The translations under genes and the position numbers were made by a program. A stretch of DNA of 64,000 nucleotides from NCBI GenBank assembly GCA_022410635.1, contig JAJVDF010000212.1:89479-153478 (forward strand). The letters are read 5' to 3'. Under the pieces are notes generated by a model. It had not been told where the DNA came from. It saw only the letters and a program-made list of their open reading frames with translations, and searched no databases. The number at the start of each line of letters is the position of its first letter. The stretch's first letter is position 1. Of this stretch, positions 55,144 to 64,000 are shown one piece after another. Origin of the DNA: Tretioscincus oriximinensis. Lineage: Eukaryota > Chordata > Lepidosauria > Squamata > Gymnophthalmidae.

Positions 55144-57590
55144 CCTAAGGCACAAATTTAGTATTGTAATTGTATTAAGTGTAAAACGCTGAGGTGCAGA
55201 AACACTTTGTTTTTTTACTTTCACTTTTGTGCCTCCTCCTAAGACACTGTGACATAACAGCTCATTTTGTTGTATCAGTTTCACTCAGCCTATGTCNCTA
55301 AATTATCATGAATCCAAATAAGTTTGGGAGTTTAGGCAAAATTATGCTTGGAAACCTGTTTGGAGCAAAAATTCTTATAGTCCTGTTATTCTTTCAAACT
55401 GGCTTTTCTCAGTCAGATTGCAATGGATTTCTTTGTTTTATAAAATCCAGAATGTGGGGCTGAGTTAAGTGGTCCTTATTTCTCAAAACCAAATGGTTCC
55501 TATCGGTTTTTGAAAGTCTAGATATTCCATTGGCATCAACACAGTAACATNATGCCTGAAGGCAATTCCGTCAGAAAACTTTGCAACTGCAGAGTAACAC
55601 AATTTGTGGCGATGGTCTGCCTCACATGAAAACTGTATATGATAGGTCTTCCCACATTGGGGCAGATTGACAGATGGAGCATAGGTGGCCAGTCCTTAGG
55701 GTTCTTCTAGCAAACCCAGTGCTTGAGGTAAACATTAAATTTTTTACTGTTACTGCTGGCTTTTCTCAGTAGCTTGATTTCCCCACCACTGGTCCAGTTC
55801 AGAAAATTCAAATTGCTTTCAGCAACAGAAATGGCACAAGATCTGGCATTATGGAAAACAAGGTATCATTACTGGATTTTCTATAATACCTCAATATTAT
55901 AGATTTTTGATCAATTTATCTGGGATTGATCAATTTATATTGCGATTGTCACTGAAGGCCAGTGTCAGTTTTTGCAAAGATAGGCTGTCCACAGAGATTA
56001 TGAATCAAGTAGTCTTTAAGTCAAATTGCGTTGCAACAGTGTGTTAAAAAATCACCCTTCGAAATAATGTAGCTGCAGAATGGTTCAAAATAAAATCACC
56101 ATATATAACTGTAGAGTACTGATTCTAGAGTGTCTGTACTGATTGCCTCCATGCTTTAAGCACAAGTTCAAGTGTCAGAACTGATGAATGTGTCTTTCAA
56201 GAAAACATCCTCTGACATAACAAGTATCCAAAATTTAATCCTAGAGAAGACAGCTCCCTCATGTGGAAAGACTAAAACCCTGGTCTCGCCTTTTCTTAAA
56301 CCACCTTCATTCCTGAAGAATTATAGTAGCTCAATCCTTCCTTCCATTTTTTNGGGGGAAAAACAGGGATAACACTATATACATAGTTTAGCCAGCAGCA
56401 CCGTTACTGATGAACTTTGGGCAATAGGCCCAGGAGTTTAAGGACACACAAGGGTTCAACAAGCAACTACCCAGGTATGAGTAGGTCTCATGGGATGGAA
56501 GGGAAGAGCACAGAACACACCAGAATTGTGCAGTCAGGTTAGCAAGGACAAGGATATTACATGTGTGGAAACAAGAAAAGTTTCTAAGTCCCAGAGAGGC
56601 AGAGGGAAAGATACAAATGATTGCCAGTGTGGCACAGAGTGGAACCTGAATACATTTTAGAAAAGCAGAATGTACTTTAGGAAGGCACAAAACAGATGAG
56701 GCGAGGTTGAAGGAAATCAAGTCATCAATCCTTGATACACCAGGCCTGAGAGCATTACTAGTCCCAGCTAATAGGAAGGCAATATCCACCCTCTTCAACT
56801 AGCTGATCAGTCCTTTGGCATGACAGCAAATCAAGCACAATTACCTGGCAGTAAGGCTCAGTTAAACTCATTGGTGCCTAATTAAGAGTGCACAAGAGCA
56901 GGTTATAAGAAGGGCACATTTTAGCGAAGTACCTGCAACGTATGAATTTTAAATTGCAATTAGCAAGGTAAACAATTTTGCAGTGATTTATTATATGGCG
57001 AAACAGGACGCTAGCAATGAAAAGCCTTTCCAGCTTCTGCTCATTATACGCTTCTTCCTCAGCATTACACTATCATGAGCAGACAGGTAAATTTGAAAGT
57101 TTCACCATTAACTCATTCACTTGTCAGAGCAAAGGAAAGCCTAAGTGACACTTTCAACTCATCTCTGATCTGCTTCAACAAACGAAAAGTTTCACTTCAC
57201 TTTGCTATGATAACTCATTTAATGGCAATGAAAGGTGCAGGCAGCTGTTCTTTCATCTTTGAAAAATGCCTTGCAAATCCTGGGCTTCCTGTAGCTAGGT
57301 AAATAAGGACCTTTCTGCACTTACCTGGTAATCTAGAAAAGGAGCCTTATCATGCAAAGTTTCCTTAGAATTCTGACAGACAGCCATTCTGGTAGTGCCC
57401 TCTGCCATAAACCCTCATTACAGTGCAGTAGCAGCAAGATGACAGGAAGAGCATTGAAAGCTTCTCCCGTTTTTCTCCCATTCTTGTAGCCTTTCTTTTA
57501 TATGTGTGCACTTTATGTTTTTGCAGACTGCAGGAAAATGGCTCACTTTGCAAGACTAAATGATACTTGCATGTTAGATCCATCTCAGAT
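55144..57590. other. Non-coding DNA, nothing recognised
   Basis: A 136-codon minus-strand frame at 56388-56798 has no recognisable domain and is not called a gene. Single ambiguous bases at 55297, 55551 and 56353. Confidence 0.35.
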
Positions 57591-57592
57591 GC

Positions 57593-57846
57593 ATCCGGGA
57601 GATGGGGTTTTGAAGCCCTGTGTNGGACGTGGGGAGGGGTGAGCACCTTCCACTAGCCTGTNGCTCTAGCCAACCCAGCTATTCGAAAGCATGAATTGCA
57701 AGAAATTGCAATTGACTGCAAGTAGATACATGGGAACCACGACAGCCTGGTGGGGAAGATAGAATGTCAGCTTTTGGGCAAAAATACCCTTGTAAGCCTC
57801 TTTGAGTCCCTTTGAAAGGTGGGAAAAGTGGGATATAAGAACCCAG
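57593..57846 (+). mobile_element. tRNA-headed SINE with L2-like tail, copy 3, 5'-truncated
   Basis: Starts at the B box region (ggggttttgaagccctgtgt) and follows copy 1 closely: gtggggaggggtgagcacct, tagccaacccagctattcg, gcaagaaattgcaattgact, agcctggtggggaagataga, ttgtaagcctctttgagtcc, then gtgggatataagaaccca. The A box is missing. Confidence 0.82.
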
Positions 57847-57992
57847 TTCTTCTTCTTCTTCATCTTCTTCATCTTCTTCTTCTTCTTCTTCTACTTCTTC
57901 TTCATCTTCTTCTTCTTCTTCTTCTTCTTCTTCTCCTTCTCCTCCTCCTCCTCCTCCTCCTCCTTCTCCTCCTCCTCCTCCTCCTCCTTCTT
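57847..57992. repeat. (TTC)n to (CTC)n microsatellite, SINE tail
   Basis: About 145 bp of pyrimidine repeats, ttc/atc units passing into ctc units, directly after the SINE end. Long frames across it are artefacts of low complexity. Confidence 0.92.
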
Positions 57993-59224
57993 GGTTTCAA
58001 TGTTTTTCTTGGTGAGAGCAGCAGCAGGTGTCCAGACAGCCGACCACCTCTGGAGCCCTTGACATGACAGGGATCATAAATGACAGTCCATCATAAATGC
58101 ATCTGCTTCACACCAACTTCTGTAGAAAACACATCAAGCCTTCCAACCAAGGGAGACATTTGTTCATCTTCATAACTAGCCACAGATTTCATCTACATTT
58201 CCCTCCAAAGCTTAGGAGCAAGAGAGAGAAAGATACATGGGCATTTTGCAATGGGAAATTAATAATGCAGCTCAAAACATGCAATCGAGAAATGGATTAC
58301 AGGCACAGAACAGACGGTTACTGGTGTCGATCTTTGAATAGTTATTTCAGTCCTGGACTATATGAAAGAACCAGTTTCATAAATAAAAATTGATAGAATA
58401 GGCAGGATGAGATCATTTTCAATAAAATCTTTAATATAAAGATGTACTTTTGGCAAAAGCAATCCAGTATTCCTAAAGGAGCAGTGCAATGAAAATCAAT
58501 CTTGAGCTGTTAAGGAAAAGAGCACTGTGGCAATTACTGGTACGGGGGCACACAGTACAAACGCTCTCTAGAGGCACCTTGGCATAAGGGATGCTCCTGT
58601 GTGCGAGGTATACACAAAACAAGCATGCTTGTCACATTACACATAACTATTCCCTTCTGTCACATTAACCCATTCCCTCCAGCACAAGCGCCAAGGGTAA
58701 GGCAATTCTCACTCTCCAGAGTGCATTTTGAAACTTATTACTTCAGCATTAAGTAGGTCTAAAAACCTGCTGCAGTTCTTCACTTAGCCTAATAACTTTC
58801 ATGATAAAAATGAAACACAGAAATAAGCTTTTTTTTTCCAGGCAGACAAAAGGCTCATCACTTCTGCAAAGNCCACAGTGGTAACCATGATATTCTCTCT
58901 TTGAAGCCAAAATCTGTTGGTGAATATAGATTTATTTCGAATATCTCCAGCCTTGGAGCTGCAGCTATCTCATTTCATATAGGTCACCAAAAGGCAAAAT
59001 CTTCAGATGTTGACACATTGGGGAGATTAAGAGCTTACCTATATTTAGCAGAGAAAAGTTAAGTTTCCAGCAGAGTAGCTATACATAAAAATAATGGAAA
59101 GCAATTGCTATCCATACTTTTCTAGCCCAGGACTGGAAAACAGCTTACTTATCTTCTAATTTCATATGCCATTTTTACTACTTTGGCAGTGAGAAGAATT
59201 AGGGATATCATTGGCCCCTCAGCT
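57993..59224. other. Non-coding DNA, nothing recognised
   Basis: No exon or repeat recognised; one ambiguous base at 58872. Confidence 0.35.
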
Positions 59225-59227
59225 ATG

Positions 59228-59470
59228 GGTGCCTATTTATTTGTTTGTTTGTTTGTTTATTTATACTTGCATCCCACCTATACCCATAGGGTGGCACACA
59301 TAGCTTTTGTTGCTTTCTCCACAACAGGCACCCTGTGAAGTAGGTAGGGCTGAGAAAGTTCAAAGAACTATGACTGGCCCAAGGTCACCCTGCTGGCTTT
59401 CATGGAGGAGGGGGGAATCGAACGGGGAGACTACCAGGTACAAATCCAACACTCTAACCACTACACCAAA
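59228..59470 (-). mobile_element. MIR-like tRNA SINE, full length
   Basis: Minus-strand head ggtgtagtggttagagtg (A box side), with B box gttcgattcc at 59423-59414. The core ggtgaccttgggccagtcat and aggtgggatgcaagtataaa follows, then a (aaac/aaat)n tail at 59228-59262. Both promoter boxes are intact by eye. Confidence 0.82.
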
Positions 59471-59514
59471 CTTAAAGAATCAATAGATGGAACTGCAAGG
59501 AAGCAGATATGGAT

Positions 59515-59760
59515 TAGATCTTAGAAAGTTTTTTCAGGCATTAAGAACAATTAACCAGTAGATTAGACTATCAATGCAGTGCAGGAATTTAATTATTAGT
59601 CCACTTGACTATGAGCTGTAATAGGATGTGGTGAGTTCTCCCTCAAGGAAAGTCTTCAAACAAAGGCTGGGGTGGTTTAGTGAATCCTGCACTAAGCAAA
59701 AGGTTTGATCAAATTATCCTGGAAATCTCCTCCAACTTCTATGCTTTTTGTGGCTAATGA
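59515..59760 (+). mobile_element. CR1 3' end, diverged
   Basis: The sequence ggatgtggtgagttctccct, aaagtcttcaaacaaaggct and gtttagtgaatcctgcacta corresponds to the last coding and 3' part of the ATTCTATG-type CR1 (17685-17780). The octamer tail is lost. Confidence 0.75.
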
Positions 59761-59864
59761 AACTTCTGAGGTACCTATATTTTGTTGCTTTTATGATAAA
59801 TACCTGAAGATGCACTCAGGTGTCTGGGAGTTGGGGGTGAGGTGAACAGATAGCAGCTAGTCGG

Positions 59865-60560
59865 CATGCCATTTCCTGTTTTCAGGGTCATTGAATGGGC
59901 CCATGGAGGCAGAGCTTCGGCGCGTGTATATAAACATGTCGCCTCCCTCCCTCAGTGCTATTGCAACAAGAAGACAAGATGCTCCCTTTCCCTCTTTTGT
60001 CATGGCTTAGTGTGGCGGTAGCGAATCTTGGCTTGCCAGATGGGACAGTTAATAGCTGTTTGGGCACATATCCCTTAGTTATCCCATGATTTGGTGAGGG
60101 CCCCCTTAAAGGGTTCAGCATCATGATGCTTACCCAAAGGGGGGTTGGAAGCCAAATGTGACTGCTTAGATCTCCGTTTTGTGAGCCCTTGAAAAGCCTC
60201 CTTGATCCTCTGGCGGTTCACCTCAAGCATGGGCTGGGCAGAGCTCACTGAGGTGCCAACTGGTTGCTGCCTTAAGCAAGGGCTGGGCAGAGTTAGGCAT
60301 GTGAGCAATGTATGGTGAATACTGTCTGGTGCCAGGTGGGCCAGGCGAGGCTCGCAGGAGGTGAGCTGTTGATGTTGGTCATCCCCAAAGAGGGGGTTGG
60401 TGGTAGTCCCTGGTTTGCCCCAATGTGGGGCAGTGCGGGACTGTCAGCCAGTTGTGTTTCCTTACACACTTCTACCTTCACCATGGCCTTTTTTATCCCA
60501 CTCACGTTCTATATATATTATTTGGTGCACAATGGTGTTTACCTTGAAGTCATGTGTATG
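59865..60560. other. GC-richer block with a TATA motif, origin unknown
   Basis: Composition is clearly different from the AT-rich flanks. A TATATAAA box at 59927-59934 follows cggcgcg, as in an LTR promoter. A local repeat, aagca.gggctgggcagag, occurs at about 60223 and 60276. Overlapping minus-strand frames of 70-78 codons (59888-60505) have no domain. It could be a solo LTR plus internal sequence, or a CpG-containing promoter. I could not find terminal repeats. Confidence 0.3.
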
Positions 60561-60705
60561 TAATCTCAACAAATGTTCAGAAGATCCTTTGTTGGCTATT
60601 CATTGGCTGTTTCACCTTAGCCCATCAATTGTAGCCTCTTTACTGTGCTTTAATTTTCACAGTCACTCTCCTTTGTTAGGATCCTTTTTTAAGGGATGAT
60701 ATATA

Positions 60706-61008
60706 CAGTGGTGGTGGTGGGGAGAAGTGCTTAGTCAGCCAACAATTGTGCAAGTTCTCCCACTTAAAAAGATAAGAGAGGCCTGTAACTGACATCATAG
60801 GTAGACCTCAACTATGAGAGACAAAATAAGAAAAAAAATCCAGAAAATCACATTGTTTGATTTTGTAAGAATTTATTTGCAAATTATTGGGGGAAAATAA
60901 GTATTTGGTCAGTAACAAAAGTTCATCTCAATACTTTGTTATATACCCTTTGTTGGCAATGACAGAGGTCAAATGTTTTCAGTAAGATTTTAGAAGGTTT
61001 TAGGTGTC
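60706..61008 (+). mobile_element. Tc1-like transposon, one end
   Basis: After TA (60704-60705) the block starts cagtgg and holds gtgcttagtcagccaacaat, tgcaagttctcccacttaaa, aagagaggcctgtaactgac, ctcaactatgagagacaaaa, aataagtatttggtcagtaa and cccttTGTTGGCAATGACAG. From memory this is the end of the Tc1 family widespread in teleosts and lampreys. The copy breaks off near 61008, so most of the transposase and the other end are missing. Confidence 0.75.
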
Positions 61009-61320
61009 TCCCAGTAATGGANGCTGCAGGCTCTGGGATGGAGGGTGGAGGCAGGGACAGGAGGTGAGGTGATGTGCCTGCCGCACTTGCCCTTGCCACT
61101 GCTGCCATCATGGGTGGTGTCAGCAACAACACTGTCTCCTGGGGGAGCCCTTCCTGGCTTCAGCGGGGACTCGAGGCCCCTGCCTGGGTTTGGNCAAGCC
61201 ACACCTATTGGCACCAGCCTTGCATGACCCCACTTTTGCTGATAGGAGGGTGATAGCAACTGCACAAACNGGCTGGCAGACCGTACACAGAATGACATCA
61301 CGGTCTGTCAACTTGTTTGG
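61009..61320. other. GC-rich block, origin unknown
   Basis: Directly follows the truncated Tc1 end. It contains several CpGs and phrases such as cagcggggactcgaggcccc and gaatgacatcacggtctgtc. No coding feature supported; ambiguous bases at 61022, 61194 and 61270. Confidence 0.35.
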
Positions 61321-61859
61321 GCTTTATAGTATACGATTTGCGGCTTATGGGACACCAAGGTGTTAGGGAATCTGAAAATGCTTAGTCTACCAACTCACCA
61401 GAATAGGTCCACCAGAATAAGTCACTGAGTGGAGATTTGGCTTAGCAGGAAGTCAATAGTACTGAAAAAGCCAAATTACATTATTGCAAAATTGGTGAAA
61501 TCCATTAGTCAAAATAAGTATGTTACCCACTACTTAAAGGAAAAAATATTGTATCTATAAGACATGAACTTGCAGCCTTGAGCTTTTTCAACATTGGGAT
61601 GTTGGATCAGCTCATGGGATTTGCTAGGCTGCTCCATCTGAACAGACCTATGGAGTGGGATACAGTGACAAAATGGTGGTGTGTCCTGATCCACCAGTCA
61701 ATAGTGTACTGGTCCATAGACAATGTGTGAACCGCACACTGCCATGGATCAGTATAATCAAACCCAGCCCCAATTCAATCAAGTACTTGAAAGCAGCATC
61801 TGGTCAAAACTCCTCAACCATGCACAAACAGCTGGGATAAATAATAATAAATATATATT

Positions 61860-62640
61860 GAAACATTGTCCTGAGATCAGAGTACATTTAAATTGAGAGA
61901 CATGAGTATGTGATCCCGTGATTCATCTGATTCTTTACATAGTTTACATTTTCCATTATTGGATGATCTTTCAATTTTGACTTTTGTGGCATTCATTCAA
62001 ATAGCCTATTCTTAAGGACTAGAATCAATCCTTCAGACTCTTTCTTCAAAATTCCATTTGTCAGTCACTCCATTTTTTTCTTCGTTCACCTTTCCTTTGT
62101 TTATATTGAAAAGGTGACTGTTTTATGCTTTTTTGCTGCCAGTTTTCTGATCATGTTTTTACTACATTTTTTCAACAGTCTTTTTGGTTTATGGGCATTT
62201 TCTTGGCTGTCCTTGATGTAATCAACCAATGCATGTTTTTCGTCATCGACTGTTTATTTAACTTGTAATAACCTTCTGTCACCAGTTTTTCTTGGCAAAC
62301 ATAATCAGTTGATGTCATTACAAGGATATAATCAGCAGTAAATGGTCATCAGTTTTCTTAATTTCAGTCAAGACTATCCAGATCAGCTTGTATCCTGTTG
62401 ATAATTCCTGTGTTGTACCATATGATGCATGTTGTCCAGGTGTCGATAGATTTGATGGTACTGCTGCCATTCAGTTTCATTCTCAGTATTTTACTGACTC
62501 TTTGAGCATATTCTTTAGTGATTATAATTTTGACTTGTCTATGTTTGATATTATCTAGTTGTAAGACACCCAAATATTTATAGGGCATCTTTCTAATTCT
62601 ATGCCCTTAAATAGAAGCATATCTTAATTTAGATCATCTT
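61860..62640 (-). mobile_element. R4/Dong-like LINE fragment
   Basis: Minus-strand translation of 62588-62364 reads KYLGVLQLDNIKHRQVKIII, TKEYAQRVSKILRMKLNGSS and IDTWTTCIIWYNTGIINRIQ, ending ADLDSLD. This is the region after the RT in R4/Dong LINEs. Downstream broken frames contain LCKESDES and DHI, the CCHC-like motif near the restriction-enzyme-like endonuclease. Many stops and frameshifts; only the C-terminal third is present. Confidence 0.7.
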
Positions 62641-64000
62641 GTTTGAGGCTTTTGCCTAAAATGATTTACAATGCACATCTTTATTGCTGTGCTATCAAAA
62701 ACACCCCAAATGTATGTGGCGGGATTGTCGCTCTGAAAACCAAAATCAGCCATGTTGTTTGTGTCGAGTGGTGTTTGTTTTGGCATGGCAGAATGTTCTT
62801 AAAATTACTAATCGGTATATGTTTTATGCAAGAGTAGCTCAACATGCCTATAGCCTTGGGAGGACCATGATCCATTGCATACATTCTTCAACTACTGATG
62901 TTCCAAAGCATGGTAGACATTTCTGCTTTTTAAAAAACATACCATGCACTGAGCCAAAAGTAAACCTATGTACTGTTGGAGAAAATCCTTACCCTGAATC
63001 TGCAATCATTTTGAAAACTGACTCCACTTTTCCCCCATTCCTCTTGAANAACCTAGGGGAATTGTTGTGGTTCTCCTAGTTGTTGTTGGCATCCACTCCC
63101 CCTAACCCAGAGAGTAAATATTAACAGAAACTTGTAACTACTACTCTTCTGCCCACCTAATTCTTGCCGAATCAGAGCTTTTTGCTATTGCCAGCAGTAT
63201 AAAGCCCTATCCCTTCCATCCCTGCACTTCTTTCTCCTCTGTGCTCTGCCAGAATCTTCTAGTTTGTATCAACTACAGGACTGGTCAGTCATTCAAAAGC
63301 TCTTTTCATTCCCTCACTTGTGCCATGTACCACAGATTTCTCTCCTCGTTTCCAATGACAGCAATAAAAATTAAGCCATATGGACACCACAGAGTTGAGC
63401 TCTATTTACATTCAAAGTGCATACATGCAAACTCCTCAGATTCAACAAGGTGACCATTTCAGATATGGAATGCAGTACAGATTACATACTCCACCATTCT
63501 CAAGTGAATCTATATTGCATAAAACAAATAAGCACGGTTCCTACAATTAATCAGTAAAGCTAGAAGGCTTAATTTAGCCTGATATTTCTCACACCATGTC
63601 TGGTTACCACAANTCTAACCAACTGATCACCAAGGAAATCATCCTCTAACATCTCTATCAGATAAGGTAGCAGGTCCTACCAGTGACCCATCATTGTTTT
63701 CTCACCAGCTGTCTTGGTTTCTCTGGCAATGTTTGAAATCCCTCCATCAGTTGATTCCATATGCACATGAAAGTCAAAACCCCTTTGGGATATTTGCCTT
63801 TTGATACCTAAGCCTCTGACATTTTTTATGAATAATTTCTTGTAGTCTTTTAATTTATTTGTGTTTCAAAGTGTATTCTGGGCAGCATGGTATGAAAGCA
63901 CTAGTTTCCCTGGAAACCCATACCATGTCTATTTGTTGAAGGAAATTAACTTGACCTTCACCATTCCATCGGTTAGGACCTATAATCAGATGCCATTAAC
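62641..64000. other. Non-coding DNA, nothing recognised
   Basis: A 131-codon plus-strand frame at 62684-63079 has no domain and one ambiguous base, and is not called a gene. Confidence 0.35.

Noticed and set aside
56388..56798. 136-codon minus-strand frame, Cys/Leu/Ser-rich
   Set aside because: No signal, domain or exon borders; probably chance.
57802..58067. Long Phe/Leu/Ser-rich open frames that look like repeated membrane segments
   Set aside because: They are translations of the TTC/CTC microsatellite at the SINE tail, not proteins.
59865..60560. An endogenous retrovirus
   Set aside because: A TATA box and GC-rich context alone; no gag, pol or env motifs, primer-binding site or paired LTRs seen, so left unclassified.
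1..64000. CRISPR array, prophage or bacterial operon
   Set aside because: No regularly spaced direct repeats, no dense ORF packing; repeats and splice signals are eukaryotic.

Overview
This is vertebrate nuclear DNA, almost certainly from a reptile and most likely a squamate. The DNA is AT-rich, nearly gene-free and full of sauropsid-type repeats: CR1 LINEs of two subfamilies, L2-like LINEs, an R4/Dong-like LINE, an L1/Tx1-like ORF1, Penelope-like elements, tRNA-headed SINEs with L2-like tails, a mariner, a Tc1 end and hAT-like or palindromic MITEs. Scattered single n bases and one 235-base n run (17446-17680) show a draft assembly. There are no bacterial or viral genes.

The only host gene I can support is on the minus strand at 5698-6301. 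Positions 5698-5777 hold the first coding exon of a tetraspanin (start ATG, a CLQCIKY motif, first membrane segment, consensus GTGAGT donor), closest to TSPAN4. The rest of that gene should lie to the left, outside the window. Immediately upstream, 5822-6022 and 6236-6301 look like two more exons with matching splice phase. They encode an unrecognised Ser/Tyr/Gly-rich, basic N-terminal region. Its frame stays open right through to the tetraspanin ATG, so an N-terminally extended tetraspanin is possible. This is the most interesting signal here. A possible promoter and first exon lies at 6760-6960.

Layout. 1-11.6 kb: tetraspanin locus and mostly unique intronic or upstream DNA, with one unclassified repeat (1435-1880) and a nested CR1 (2870-3310). 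11.65-18.6 kb: an L1-like ORF1 split by a 3 kb CR1, a hAT-like fragment, a CR1 containing the assembly gap, and an old CR1. 19.8-21.5 kb: a Penelope-like element interrupted by another LINE's reverse transcriptase. 23-31 kb: a perfect palindrome, L2, SINE and CR1 fragments. 32.06-33.03 kb: a mariner with intact ends but an internally deleted transposase. 34-43 kb: a repeated MITE, a 53-bp identical direct repeat and Penelope tails. 45.1-49.4 kb: a nearly full-length CR1 abutting an L2-like element that carries a nested hAT-like element. 49.9-62.6 kb: CR1 nested with a Penelope-like tail, a cluster of three SINEs with expanded GAA/TTC tails, GC-richer blocks, a Tc1 end and an R4-like LINE.

Apart from the tetraspanin exons the window has no genes that work together. 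Its content is a record of nested transposon insertions, all apparently inactive. Family names were assigned by motif and from memory of consensus sequences, not by database search.
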